A stretch of DNA of 64,000 bases from assembly GCA_965221145.1 (NCBI GenBank), contig OZ244877.1, positions 5,518,001 through 5,582,000 on the forward strand, given 5' to 3'. Within the stretch, counting starts at the first letter, position 1. The number at the start of each line of letters is the position of its first letter. Positions 50,314 to 59,480 of this stretch are shown piece after piece. The stretch is from Bin5 sp965221145. GTDB taxonomy: Bacteria; Chloroflexota; Anaerolineae; Caldilineales; Caldilineaceae. The notes under the pieces were generated by a model. It was not told the DNA's origin. It ran no database searches and saw nothing but the letters and a program-made list of their open reading frames with translations. Made by a program: the position numbers and the translations under genes.

Positions 50314-51716
50314 TGATGACCGAACGGATGTTGCAGACGCGTGAGGAGACGATCCTCCATCATCGTGAACGGATCAACGCGGCGCTCCTGTATATCCAGG
50401 AGAACCTGGATGCGCCCCTGACCATCGAGACGCTGGCCGCGGTGGCCGGGTTTTCGCCCTTCTATTTTCACCGCGTCTTCGCGGCCTATCTGCATGAGAC
50501 TGCGAGCGAATATGTGCGCCGCATCCGCCTCGAGTGGGCGGCCCGCCGTCTGATCTTCAGCAGCGAGCCGGTGACGCAGATCGCGCTGGCCGCCGGGTAC
50601 GAGACGCCGGCGGCGTTTGGCCGGGCGTTCAAGAGGCGCTTCAACGCCAGCCCCCGCAGCTTCCGCGCGCAGCGGCGTCCCTCTCTGCACGCCAACAACT
50701 GGGAGCCGCTCCTGCTACAGCCTGAATTCCGGCAACGACCGGACCATGCGCTGGCCTACATACCCTGCGTCGGCGTCGAGGCGGAGAGCGAAGCCGTCTG
50801 GAACATGCTGAGACAACACCCAGGCATAGCGGTTAGAGACGGAGCGCCCGATTTCGACTGGCAGAGATCACCCGCCTACGTGCAGGTCTGCCGCGACCGC
50901 CCCAACGACGGCATCACCGCAAGAGACAAGATGCGGGTCGATGCCGGTGTCCTTCTGAATGAGAGCGCCTCCATTCAGCCACACGGACGGGTGGGCGTGC
51001 AGCGACTGGCGGGCGGAGTCTATGCGGTCTTTCATCACCGGGGCCGCCGTCGCGAAGCCATGTGGCAGGCGATCTACAAACGATGGCTGCCGCAGAGCGA
51101 ACTGCGCCTGCGCGACGCGCCGCCCTACGCGGAAAGCGCCAATGCTCCCGGTCTTCGTCGCGGCCGAGACGAAGGCGTTGCGATTTACGTTCCCATCAAT
51201 GGCTCGCTATACGAGCTGCAGAAAAAGGAGAAAGAGATGTCCCCCAAAGTCCAGACGACAGAACTGCCGGACCGCCAGATGCTCAGCATCACGCGCCATG
51301 TTTACATCGGCGAACTGCACGACCACCTGCGCGAATCCTATGATCAGTTGGCGGAGTTCATCGCCGAAGCGGGCGTCGAACGGGACGGCAAGCCGGTCGC
51401 CATCTATCACGGCCATGTGAACGAAGAGAACAACGGGCCGGTGGAGGTCGGCATCCCCGTCAAGGCGGTTCCCGCTGTGAGTGGCGATGTCCAGAGCGGA
51501 ACGCTAAATGGCGGCTCCGTCGCCTGCATAGCGCTTACGCTGCGGCAGGCGCACTTCCCGGAAATACTGGGCTTCTATGATGAGGTCTACAAGTGGCTCG
51601 AAGACAACGGCCACCAGATCGTCGGCTCACCACGCGAGGTCTACGTGACCAGACCGATGGACAAAGAAGCAGGGATGGATCAGCCGTTCCTGGAGATCGC
51701 CTGGCAGTACAAGTAG
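50313..51716 (+). CDS. AraC-family regulator fused to two GyrI-like effector-binding domains
   Basis: About 467 residues. Residues ~15-120 form the AraC double HTH (ALLYIQENLDAPLTIETLAAVAGFSPFYFHRVFAAY, EPVTQIALAAGYETPAAFGRAFKRRFNASPRSFR, listed as separate motifs). A GyrI/Rob-like domain follows (~145-295), and a second one (~310-467) starts at an internal ATG (51237) preceded by AAGGAG six bases upstream, in the same frame. Rob-type regulators have one such domain. The internal site suggests a recent fusion of a regulator and a separate effector-binding protein, or dual translation. A Met pair at 50313/50316 leaves the exact start open. Confidence 0.85.
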   Translation: MMTERMLQTREETILHHRERINAALLYIQENLDAPLTIETLAAVAGFSPFYFHRVFAAYLHETASEYVRRIRLEWAARRLIFSSEPVTQIALAAGYETPAAFGRAFKRRFNASPRSFRAQRRPSLHANNWEPLLLQPEFRQRPDHALAYIPCVGVEAESEAVWNMLRQHPGIAVRDGAPDFDWQRSPAYVQVCRDRPNDGITARDKMRVDAGVLLNESASIQPHGRVGVQRLAGGVYAVFHHRGRRREAMWQAIYKRWLPQSELRLRDAPPYAESANAPGLRRGRDEGVAIYVPINGSLYELQKKEKEMSPKVQTTELPDRQMLSITRHVYIGELHDHLRESYDQLAEFIAEAGVERDGKPVAIYHGHVNEENNGPVEVGIPVKAVPAVSGDVQSGTLNGGSVACIALTLRQAHFPEILGFYDEVYKWLEDNGHQIVGSPREVYVTRPMDKEAGMDQPFLEIAWQYK

Positions 51717-51736
51717 ACGATGCTAATCGAAGAGGA

Positions 51737-51768
51737 GAGGAATGAGAGAGCCCCCGCTCTCATTCCTC
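51737..51768. terminator. Bidirectional hairpin between convergent genes
   Basis: 12-bp perfect stem GAGGAATGAGAG (51737-51748) with its complement (51757-51768), loop 8, between the AraC-type gene (+) and the PhyH gene (-). Confidence 0.6.
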
Positions 51769-51786
51769 ACGCCTCCCAGCTAAGAC

Positions 51787-52629
51787 TTACTCCGCTTCCT
51801 CCGGGCTATGCTCCCGCAGCCACATACGCAGCGGCACGTCTTCGTCGGTGGGCGAGAAGCGGCCATTGGCGTTGACGCTCCAGCCCAGCAACTGGCGGCG
51901 AATCGGGCTGCTGCTCTCCCACAGATGCTCGACCGTCATGTCATCTTTGGTGCGCAGCCAACGATAGCCGAAGCCGTAAAACAGTACGCGGCGGGTAATA
52001 TCCGACCAGTTGGGGCTGGCGGCATGCCATAGGCGGCGATCGAAGAAGACGGCATCTCCCGGCTTGGCCAAAACCGGCATCGCGCCCTGCGGCTGACCGA
52101 TACCACTGGCCGGTCTGTCGATCGTATCCCGCAGATGACTGCGCGGCGCCACCCAGAAGTTACCCCGCCCCGGCTCGCCGGTGTCGGAGAGGAAATAGGC
52201 TACCTTGAGCGAAAGGCGCGGGCGGGGATGGCTCTCCATCTCGAAGTTGACGCGGCCGCTGTCCTGATGCCATCTGAAGGTCTTGTCGTTGGGCGTCTCC
52301 CCGTTCGGCGGTGTTACGATCAGATGGGCGTGGTAAAGGTAGATATTCCAGCCCAGTATTCCCCATACTTTTGGCAGAATGCGCTCGTAGTCGACCAGCT
52401 TAATGAAATAGGGGTCATCGGGGATGAAGTTGGGGTAAAACAGCGCCTTGTGCGGGTCGTGTCCCTCGGCCAGCTTGGCCCGGTGGATGCGTTCGGTGAG
52501 GGCGATACCCTGCTCAACCTGATCCGGCGAGAGGGCATTGCGGACGTACAGAATGCCGGTCTCGTTGAAGGTGCGGCGTTCGTCCTCCGTCAGCTGGTGT
52601 TGGAGGGCGGCGGCACTCAGTGCTTCCAT
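51787..52629 (-). CDS. Phytanoyl-CoA dioxygenase family protein
   Basis: 280 residues. The facial triad is intact: HxD in FRWHQDSGR and distal His in RRLWHAASPN, with a likely 2-oxoglutarate Arg in DITRRVLFYG. The N-terminal FNETGILYVRNALSPDQVEQG is the usual PhyH opening. AGGAGAAC precedes the ATG. Last gene of the minus-strand AtuA-PhyH-PhyH-PhyH cluster (65-base gap). Presumably an active oxygenase of unknown substrate. Confidence 0.9.
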   Translation of the reverse strand: MEALSAAALQHQLTEDERRTFNETGILYVRNALSPDQVEQGIALTERIHRAKLAEGHDPHKALFYPNFIPDDPYFIKLVDYERILPKVWGILGWNIYLYHAHLIVTPPNGETPNDKTFRWHQDSGRVNFEMESHPRPRLSLKVAYFLSDTGEPGRGNFWVAPRSHLRDTIDRPASGIGQPQGAMPVLAKPGDAVFFDRRLWHAASPNWSDITRRVLFYGFGYRWLRTKDDMTVEHLWESSSPIRRQLLGWSVNANGRFSPTDEDVPLRMWLREHSPEEAE

Positions 52630-52694
52630 GATCTGTTCTCCTGGTTGTTGCTAATCTCTATGCGTGGCCGTTCGGGCGCGCTCGCGTCCCGTGT

Positions 52695-53498
52695 TCAGGC
52701 CGCATCGGCAGTCTGCCATTTGCGAGGCGTGATAGGCTGCACAATTTCGCGGCGCGCGGGCGTCAGCCGCGCCATCAATTCAGCCGACGGCACATAGCCG
52801 AAGCGGTGGCCATAGATCTCCGGCACATAACGGAAGATGACCATGCGTCGTTCACCCGGATTAGTGCGCTCGGCTGACCCGTGACACAGGAAATCATTGA
52901 TCAACAGCGCATCCCCGGCCTTCAGGTGTGCCTCAATCGCGCCTTCAACAAGCTCCCCTGGCCCCTGGGAGATTCCGGCACGGCTATCCTGCTGCGGGTG
53001 TGGAAAATCGGAGTTGTGGCTGCCCGGGACGAGGACTGTCGCGCCATCCCCCGGCCCCACATCGTTTAGGGCGACCAGCAAAGACAGATAACTGCAACAC
53101 CACTGTTCACGGTCCCGGCCTTTGCGCTTGCGCGAGTCGGTGACATGGCCGCCGGAGTGAACCCCGATATAGCCGCCTGGCCCCCGAATGTTCAGGAACG
53201 ATTCGTGAATGTAGGGTCGATGTCGCGTGCCGATAAAGTGGCGCACCAGTTGGATCCAGGCGGGATGGTCGATCAGCTGTTCAAGAATTTCGCCCCCTTC
53301 GATGATGTCTTGCAGGTTGGTTCCGTCAATGCCGCCATAGGAGTGAACCACCATATTGCCAAACAACTGTCCCGGTTCCAGCGGCGGAAGTTCATCGATC
53401 CACTGGTTGGCAGTCCGCAGGTAATCGGCGTCAAGCGCGTCCCGAATAATCGTGTACCCGTGCAGGTCGAATTTATATTCTTCCATCTGAGTGAGCAT
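52695..53498 (-). CDS. PhyH-family protein with altered iron site (HxG)
   Basis: About 267 residues. Start at the ATG at 53498, preceded by AAGGAG; the frame is open upstream to 53585 into the neighbouring gene. The fold is clear (FDLHGYTIIRDALDADYLR, LNDVGPGDGATVLVPGSHNSDF, NDFLCHGSAERTNPGERRMVIF). Where PhyH oxygenases have HxD, this protein has His114-Ser-Gly116 (IGVHSGGH). Loss of the carboxylate recalls iron/2-oxoglutarate halogenases, but HGG-like forms also occur in a widespread PhyH subfamily of unknown activity. Second PhyH gene in its operon. Confidence 0.85.
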   Translation of the reverse strand: MLTQMEEYKFDLHGYTIIRDALDADYLRTANQWIDELPPLEPGQLFGNMVVHSYGGIDGTNLQDIIEGGEILEQLIDHPAWIQLVRHFIGTRHRPYIHESFLNIRGPGGYIGVHSGGHVTDSRKRKGRDREQWCCSYLSLLVALNDVGPGDGATVLVPGSHNSDFPHPQQDSRAGISQGPGELVEGAIEAHLKAGDALLINDFLCHGSAERTNPGERRMVIFRYVPEIYGHRFGYVPSAELMARLTPARREIVQPITPRKWQTADAA

Positions 53499-53538
53499 TG
53501 TCAATCTCCTTTTCCCTCTTCGGAGCGGATTCGTCGGG

Positions 53539-54489
53539 CTAATCGAGTTGCGCGCGGTTGAACTTGGGTTTTCCCTGCTTGGCAAGCTTCGCGCGCGCCT
53601 GGATCCATAGATTCGCCCAGGCCTGGCTATCGTGCAGCTCTGTCTCCGGGCGCAGCCGGCTGCGGGCTACGAATCCGGGGAAGAATGAGCGCCCTGTTGG
53701 CCGGCCGATTGGCAGGTAGCGGGCGTCGACGCTCCAGCGGATACCATCACTCACGTTGGGAAGCGATCTGTGAATCGTTCGGGCAGTCAAAAGAATCGCC
53801 CCGCCCCGTTTTACCGGCAGCGGGATAAACTTCTCGGCTGGCAGGTGCTCTTCAGGGATGCCGGCGCCGCCATGCGGCAAGGGGCCGTGCGGCAAGAGCT
53901 TGCCGTGATGGCTGCCGGGCACGACCATCAGGCAGCCGTTGGCTTCGGTCGCGTCGTTGATCGCCAACCAGACCGTGATAATGTTCGATTCGTCCGCTTC
54001 CGGCAAAGTGCCAGCCTGGTCCTGGTGCCCTGTAACTGTGCCCGTCAGATCGTTGATGCCCTTTTTCACCGCCTCCACCGGCACCTTGATGCGAACATGG
54101 TGCGCTGGATGACAACAGATCTCGGGGCCGAGCAGCGATTGAACGGCATCCAAAACACGGGGACTGCGCAAGAGATTAAAGGCTGCCGGACCGAGGTGGA
54201 TTGGGGTATCATTCGTGATTTTGGCGAAGGGTAGCGAGATCTCGAAATGAAAGAAACAGGCATCCCCCAGCTCGCGAATGACCTGGGTGAGCCTTTGTGC
54301 GAAAGGAAGATCTCGGTAGCTGGCGGCCAGTTTGCCTTCAGACCACCACTGTGTAGCCAGTTGGTCGAGTAAGGCTTCATATTCGGCTACCAGCGGCTGA
54401 ATGTCGCGCGCTTCGTCAAGCAGATTCTCGACGACCAGGTAGCCCTCATCTTCAAATTTCTTGATGCTTGCGTGATCGATCCCAGTCAT
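53539..54489 (-). CDS. Phytanoyl-CoA dioxygenase family protein
   Basis: About 316 residues. It begins FEDEGYLVVENLLDEARD-like (after a short lead) and has HxD in TGHQDQAG and distal His in RTIHRSLPN with Arg in GIRWSVDARYL, so the iron site looks complete. ATG at 54489 with GGAGAG seven bases upstream; an in-frame TTG two codons earlier is less likely. It starts 31 bases after the AtuA-family gene and ends 40 bases before the HxG-type PhyH gene, indicating one operon. Confidence 0.9.
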   Translation of the reverse strand: MTGIDHASIKKFEDEGYLVVENLLDEARDIQPLVAEYEALLDQLATQWWSEGKLAASYRDLPFAQRLTQVIRELGDACFFHFEISLPFAKITNDTPIHLGPAAFNLLRSPRVLDAVQSLLGPEICCHPAHHVRIKVPVEAVKKGINDLTGTVTGHQDQAGTLPEADESNIITVWLAINDATEANGCLMVVPGSHHGKLLPHGPLPHGGAGIPEEHLPAEKFIPLPVKRGGAILLTARTIHRSLPNVSDGIRWSVDARYLPIGRPTGRSFFPGFVARSRLRPETELHDSQAWANLWIQARAKLAKQGKPKFNRAQLD

Positions 54490-54520
54490 GGTCAAGCTCT
54501 CCTGTCAGAAACACGGGCCT

Positions 54521-56284
54521 TCAGACCTCGACGACCTGATAACGCAGATCTTCCTGTGCCAGAAACGTCGTGTACAGGGAGATTCTCTCGCCGGTTCCGC
54601 CATTGCCCATGAACAGCGCCAATCCGCCCCCGCCGCTGGGGCCGTTGCACGACAACTCATGCACCAACGCACGCAGCATTTCGGCGTCCGAAAGTTCCGG
54701 GAAAATGCCGACCGCCCGCAACCGGATTTCAGCTGGTGGGCCGCTCTGTCCTTTCCAGTGAAAGAGCGAATTGATTCCCTCATAGTCAAAGCGCAGCCGC
54801 GAGGTATCTATCCCCATCACCTTCAACCGCTCGGTTACGATCTGGGCGGCCAGTTCCGCCCGCGCACAGGCCCCGCCGCCGCCATACGATATCTCCCCGA
54901 CTCCCAAATAGCCATCATGCATATTGATGGCGACCAGGCTCGTTGGCGGCTTAGGATGGCCTTGAATGCCTGCGATCTGGACCTGATCCGGCCCGATTTC
55001 CGTGATTTCCGTGGCCGTAAAGTCAACCACTGCGTCGGTATGCTTATAGTTCGCCGGATCGCCGATCTCATATATGAGCTGCTCCAGGCAGGTCATTCGA
55101 TTGACCACGCCCCCTGTTCCGGGCAGCTTGGTGATCACGGCATCACCGTCAGAGTCAACCAGAGCAATGGGAAAGCCCACCCGGCCCAGATCCGGGGCCT
55201 CCTTATAGGGCGGATCGGGGTAGTAGCCACCTGTGATCTGCGCCCCGCACTCCATGAGGTGCCCGATGCCAAGCCCCTTCGCCATTCGATCCCAATCGTC
55301 GCAGGGCCAGCCAAATTCATAGATCATCGGGGCCAGGAATTGGGTGGCATCGCCGGCGCGGCCTGAAACGACGATGTCGGCGCCGCGCCGCAGCGCCTCG
55401 ACAATCGGCGCCGCGCTGATGTAGGCGTTCGCCGAGAGTAACCGGCCATCGAGCGCGGAGACTGGCTGCCCTGTCTCCGATACCGACAGATCGCGGGCCT
55501 TGACCAGGTCGAGCACATCATCCCCCAAAATGGCCATCACTCTCAGGTGCGGCAGACCCAGGTCGCGGCAAAGTTGCTTCGTCCATTGGGCGACACCGTA
55601 GGGGTCGACGATGCCCATATTGGTGATGATTTTGGTATTGGTGGCCGCGCAGGCGGCGATTACTTTGGGCATTCGCAGTTCATTGAGCTGGTAATAGGCC
55701 CTTCCCCCAACCGCCTGCTCACGCTTGAAGCTGCCAATCCCTTCCGTCATGTTGTCGAAGACCAGATAGTCCACCGCGCCGCTTTCGGCCAATGCAACCG
55801 CCGCCTCGATGTTGTCCCAGCCATGGGCCGAGCCGCATCCCAGACGTAGAGTTTCGCGCCCGTCTGCGGCTGTCCTGTTGCGGGCAGTTTCAGCGGGCGC
55901 AGCGGATGCCGCGTTCTCGAGCGGCGGAGCATGCGTTTGGCTGGCGCCGGCCTGCGCCCAACCTGCCGGCGCGTCGATCTCCATGTCGAGAAGGATCGAA
56001 CTGAAGCATTTGCCCAGTGTGTCAAGAATCGGTGTGCCGGAATGGCTGCCCTCTAATACGCCGGGTACCAGAAAGTTGAACGCGCCCAGTGTGGGCAGTT
56101 CGTAGCGAGTGATCGGCCCGGACGTCACCGGCTTCAGATAGTCGGCCACCGCCTGCGTGGTGAGGTGATCTTTCGCCCACTGATAGTGTGCCCGATTGTA
56201 CGTTGCAATGCCGACGTTTACGCCATTCCCCTTATTGCCAGAGCGTGCGTGGCATATCTCCCGGAGCCGTATCTTATGTGCCAT
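54521..56284 (-). CDS. AtuA-family (DUF1446) acyclic terpene/acyl-CoA utilisation protein
   Basis: About 587 residues. Start at the ATG at 56284 after AGGAGGT; the frame remains open 60 codons upstream without support. Residues ~1-110 (LREICHARSGNKGNGVNVGIA ... GAFNFLVPGVLEGSHSGTP) are an AtuA-like ferredoxin-fold domain, normally found at the C-terminus or as a separate protein. From ~135 the AtuA core follows (LRLGCGSAHGWDNIEAAVALAE, YLVFDNMTEG, SGRAGDATQFLAPMIYEFGW). First gene of the operon with three PhyH genes. AtuA supports growth on citronellol-like terpenes; the exact reaction is unknown. Confidence 0.88.
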   Translation of the reverse strand: MAHKIRLREICHARSGNKGNGVNVGIATYNRAHYQWAKDHLTTQAVADYLKPVTSGPITRYELPTLGAFNFLVPGVLEGSHSGTPILDTLGKCFSSILLDMEIDAPAGWAQAGASQTHAPPLENAASAAPAETARNRTAADGRETLRLGCGSAHGWDNIEAAVALAESGAVDYLVFDNMTEGIGSFKREQAVGGRAYYQLNELRMPKVIAACAATNTKIITNMGIVDPYGVAQWTKQLCRDLGLPHLRVMAILGDDVLDLVKARDLSVSETGQPVSALDGRLLSANAYISAAPIVEALRRGADIVVSGRAGDATQFLAPMIYEFGWPCDDWDRMAKGLGIGHLMECGAQITGGYYPDPPYKEAPDLGRVGFPIALVDSDGDAVITKLPGTGGVVNRMTCLEQLIYEIGDPANYKHTDAVVDFTATEITEIGPDQVQIAGIQGHPKPPTSLVAINMHDGYLGVGEISYGGGGACARAELAAQIVTERLKVMGIDTSRLRFDYEGINSLFHWKGQSGPPAEIRLRAVGIFPELSDAEMLRALVHELSCNGPSGGGGLALFMGNGGTGERISLYTTFLAQEDLRYQVVEV

Positions 56285-56977
56285 GGCAGCAACCTCCTGT
56301 GAATCGATCTGTGTGTATTCGTGTGTACTCCGGGGTAAGCCACGGGAGCTTCTCACTTCAGACCAGCCGCCCACCAAGAGGGAGCGCGTACTGTGCGAAT
56401 CTTTCCGGTTGATCATCTGTGCTGTGTGTCGTTGGGACGATCTCCGGAGGACGCGGCAGCGCATTGATCACTTTAGTCTTGCGCGCGCCATTATATGGCA
56501 AGGTTATGCGTCGTGCCTTTGACAAACGGCAATCCCTTCTTGCTGCGTGCCATCAGTCAGCTACAATGTAGTGGCACGTCCGAGTGACCAGTGATCCGGG
56601 CTTGCATTTGCATGGCGCCGGCGTTCCTGCAGGCGAGACCGCTTCGACAGGTTTCGCGGCGCCCCTCACATGAACTCGTTTGGGGGGGTGAGTGCATCTT
56701 ACGCAAAGTTGCAGGCTAGTGCAATACATGTTTTGGAGGATGCGGCAGTCTCCCCTGCGAATCCGCCTTCATTGTGCGCTTTTTATTGAAGGGGAAGCGG
56801 TCGCCGGTTTAGCAGAAAGTGTATTCTGTGTGGGGCGTGGCCAGAAAGCGAACGAAGGGGGACACACCCGTTGTGGAATCAAGAAAATGCGTTTCTAGTG
56901 AGCGTACTCACCCGCAATTACGTGTAGGATCTGTAGAGTGTGGGAATTGGTTAGGTCCGTGTATCCACTTCTGAGTA
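56285..56977. other. Intergenic region upstream of the AtuA operon
   Basis: No gene supported; open frames are short and lack ribosome sites. The promoter of the AtuA operon (-) should lie near 56300-56560. The right end is the target (GAGTA, 56973-56977) of the IS. Confidence 0.4.
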
Positions 56978-57989
56978 GGGCCTTATGCTAGTTAGGAAAG
57001 GCCAGGTTCTTAATTTGCAGATAGTCATGTACGCCCAAGAGGCGGTTGATATAGATGCATAGGGTATGAGCAGTCAACTTGGTGTAAAGCCGTGCACATA
57101 GGCCTCTGAAAGAGTGGGCGTGGTTGGTTTCTATCGAGAATTGTGCGACCAGCTGACTGTTAACCGTCTCGATGATTTGGCGGACCGAGTTGTAGAGGCG
57201 ACGGGCAGATGCAGAGATCTGTTTTTTCTGGTTGCTGCGCGGCTTGGTGAGCAGGCGGATGCGATTGTGTTGCCAGAGTTCATCCGCGACCGGTGCACTG
57301 ACGTATGCCTTGTCGCCGATGACGATGCGGTTGCAGTGTTCTTCCAGGAGTTCGCGACCGATAGCCAAGTCGCCGACGCTGGCAGGAGCCAGCTCGAAAT
57401 CGAGGATGAGGCCACCTATCGTGATCAGCATATGTAGCTTGAAACCGAAGATCGTCATCTTTTTGGAGGAGACTTTCCCATAATTTGCCCCATACGCAGA
57501 CCAATCGCCGCGCGATTGCGGCGCCAGATGGAACTGAACCACAGGAATGGGCAGACTATCGAGTACACACTGCTCGTCCCAAAAGAGGTCCATCTGGGCC
57601 AACATCATGCGCCGCATCTCATTGATAATCCACATCAAGTTACGTCGTCGCCGATTGAAGCGGCTCTGCTCCGGCAAGATAGGAAACTTATCCCGATGTG
57701 CCTGCATATGACTGAGTAACTCTGTTTCCACATCCCACCCCAGGCATTCGCCGATCAGACAGATGGCTATCAATTCACTATCGCTACACGCCGGCTCTGG
57801 CCCCGGTCGTCTCAGATGCCTTTCCAGTAGCTGGCACATGTCGTCAACCAGCACATATGCCCATAGACAGAAGTCGTCAAAGTGAGCTATCATTCGGTTG
57901 GTCCTCCTGGTGAGTCGCTTTGGTTGGTGCCGAACTCCAAAGCTATCTCACCAGGGGACTTTTTTCAAACGCTATCTAGCATAAGGCCC
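56978..57989 (-). mobile_element. IS982-like insertion sequence, copy 2 (1,012 bp)
   Basis: Same length and termini as the copy at 32709-33720, opposite orientation. Flanked by a 5-bp duplication GAGTA (56973-56977 and 57990-57994). Confidence 0.93.
56988..57893 (-). CDS. IS982-like DDE transposase
   Basis: 301 residues, intact, about ten substitutions from the copy at 32805-33710 (for example Leu for Val at residue ~24, Val for Gly before AQFSIE). DDE residues are in the same motifs (VLDSLPIPV, VIGDKAYVS, IIETVNSQL). Ribosome site GGAGGACC upstream. Confidence 0.88.
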   Translation of the reverse strand: MIAHFDDFCLWAYVLVDDMCQLLERHLRRPGPEPACSDSELIAICLIGECLGWDVETELLSHMQAHRDKFPILPEQSRFNRRRRNLMWIINEMRRMMLAQMDLFWDEQCVLDSLPIPVVQFHLAPQSRGDWSAYGANYGKVSSKKMTIFGFKLHMLITIGGLILDFELAPASVGDLAIGRELLEEHCNRIVIGDKAYVSAPVADELWQHNRIRLLTKPRSNQKKQISASARRLYNSVRQIIETVNSQLVAQFSIETNHAHSFRGLCARLYTKLTAHTLCIYINRLLGVHDYLQIKNLAFPN

Positions 57990-58037
57990 GAGTAAGTATT
58001 ACCATCAATTACCGATGCTGAGAGCCTTCATGTGAAC

Positions 58038-58260
58038 TCAGTTTGACGCCAAGAGTTTGTCGTAGTCTGCATCGAGTTCAATCTTGGGCCGCAGACGCGA
58101 AACAAGCAGGTCAGGATTGGCATTGAGACGGTCGATCAAGGCGTCGCCGGCTTCGAATAGGTTCCGCATGACTTCATGGCAGAAATTGTGTATCACCTCC
58201 TCTCACATCAACCCCCGGAGATCTTTCATCGGGTTCAGATCGGGATTCAAGGCGGATCGA
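58038..58260 (-). pseudogene. IS630-type transposase C-terminal relic
   Basis: The minus strand reads NPDLNPMKDLRGLM, an in-frame TGA, then EEVIHNFCHEVMRNLFEAGD and RPKIELDADYDKLLASN with a stop at 58038. This matches the SPDLNP(I/M)E...EEV end of IS630 transposases. Only the C-terminal ~70 codons remain and one stop interrupts them. Confidence 0.6.
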
Positions 58261-58307
58261 AATCCCCCGTCATAATGCTGTCCCACGTCCAGTCCAGGGT
58301 TTTGGGT

Positions 58308-59057
58308 TCAGACGGCAGTCCTGCCCCCGTCAGCAATATGCACGGCGCCAGTCACGTATGAGGCTTCGTCAGACGCCAGGAACAGGACAAAGGAAGCAAT
58401 TTCCAGGGGATCTGCGATGCGGCCAAGCGGGACTGTACTGGGCGAGACAACGGGCCTTGTCTTGGCGGCCAGTCGACGCATAGGTGTGTCCATTGCTCCA
58501 GGACAGAGACAATTAACCCGTATGTTGTAGCTGGCAAGCTCAATCGCCAGCGTGCGGGTCAGCGAAAGGAGCGCCGCTTTACTGGCACGATAGGCGTGCC
58601 CCCCGTCTGTGCCGTAAAGAGCGCCATTGCTTGCGACATTTACGATGGAGCCTTGCTTTTGTGCCTTCATCGCAGGCATAGCATACTGGCAGCATAGAAA
58701 CACGCCCTTAGCGTTGACATTGAAGACACGGTTCCATTCTGCGGGGCGAAGGCTGGTGATTGTTTCATCGCCTTCAGCGTTTACGCCGGCGTTGTTGACA
58801 AGAATGTCAATCTTGCCAAATCTTTTGAGCGTGGCAGTGATGGCATGTTCGACCTGCGTTTCATCGCCGACATCGCACCCAATCGCCAATGCTGCGCCGC
58901 CGGACCGCTCGATCTCGGCCGCCAAATGGGCTCCATTGTCGGCTGAGATATCAAGGATCGCAACCTCAGCGCACTCTCTTGCAAACAGGAGCGCCGTTGC
59001 CTTGCCCAGGCCAGCAGCTCCGCCTGTGATGATGGCGGTTTTTCCCTTGAGACGCAT
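58308..59057 (-). CDS. SDR family oxidoreductase
   Basis: 249 residues. Cofactor motif TGGAAGLGKATA at the N-terminus, NNAG, catalytic Ser region (NVASNGALYG), YRASK (Tyr-x3-Lys with Ala) and the tail VTGAVHIADGGRTAV. Starts three bases after the stop of the cupin gene, so they form a tight operon. Its target is probably a sugar, keto acid or polyol. A 58.0-58.3 kb region of IS debris lies downstream. Confidence 0.92.
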   Translation of the reverse strand: MRLKGKTAIITGGAAGLGKATALLFARECAEVAILDISADNGAHLAAEIERSGGAALAIGCDVGDETQVEHAITATLKRFGKIDILVNNAGVNAEGDETITSLRPAEWNRVFNVNAKGVFLCCQYAMPAMKAQKQGSIVNVASNGALYGTDGGHAYRASKAALLSLTRTLAIELASYNIRVNCLCPGAMDTPMRRLAAKTRPVVSPSTVPLGRIADPLEIASFVLFLASDEASYVTGAVHIADGGRTAV

Positions 59058-59060
59058 CCC

Positions 59061-59480
59061 TTACCTCGGCTCAAGATCTGCCGATGGAGTCTGCTGCCAG
59101 CCCAACTTCATCGGCTTATACCCACCGACCTCACAAGATGGGGGGGATTCGAACCAGATCATAAGGAGTTCCTCGCTGCCTGTGTTAAAGACCTGATGGA
59201 GCACGCCTGGACCCACGTAAGCCGCCGTCCCTTCCTCAAGCGGGTACACCTCATCATCCAGCAACAGTTTCCCACGACCACGTGCGCAGTAATAGATTTC
59301 TTCAGTTTCGGGGTGGGCCTCTGCTCCGGGTTGAGACGCTCCCGGGGGAAGCATCAAGCACCCTGCGGCAACTGACTTGGAGCCTGAAAGATCGCGCTCC
59401 ACCAGAACTTGGAACTTGCGGTGATCCGGCGTGGGAGACTCGTAAGTGATCGCTTCCCTGGCGTTGATGACTCGTTTCAT
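59061..59480 (-). CDS. Cupin-domain protein
   Basis: 139 residues, a single cupin. Motif 1 GAEAHPETEEIYYCARGRGKL and motif 2 GVLHQVFNTGSEELLMIWF give a plausible metal site (two His, Glu, His). The ATG is weakly supported by a purine-rich upstream stretch. First gene of the cupin-SDR operon; leader module D unit 3 with its LacI-type palindrome lies just upstream on the same strand. Could be a small isomerase, lyase or sugar sensor. Confidence 0.88.
   Translation of the reverse strand: MKRVINAREAITYESPTPDHRKFQVLVERDLSGSKSVAAGCLMLPPGASQPGAEAHPETEEIYYCARGRGKLLLDDEVYPLEEGTAAYVGPGVLHQVFNTGSEELLMIWFESPPSCEVGGYKPMKLGWQQTPSADLEPR

Noticed and set aside
56692..56898. 68-residue frame left of the second IS
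   Set aside because: No ribosome site and no family resemblance.
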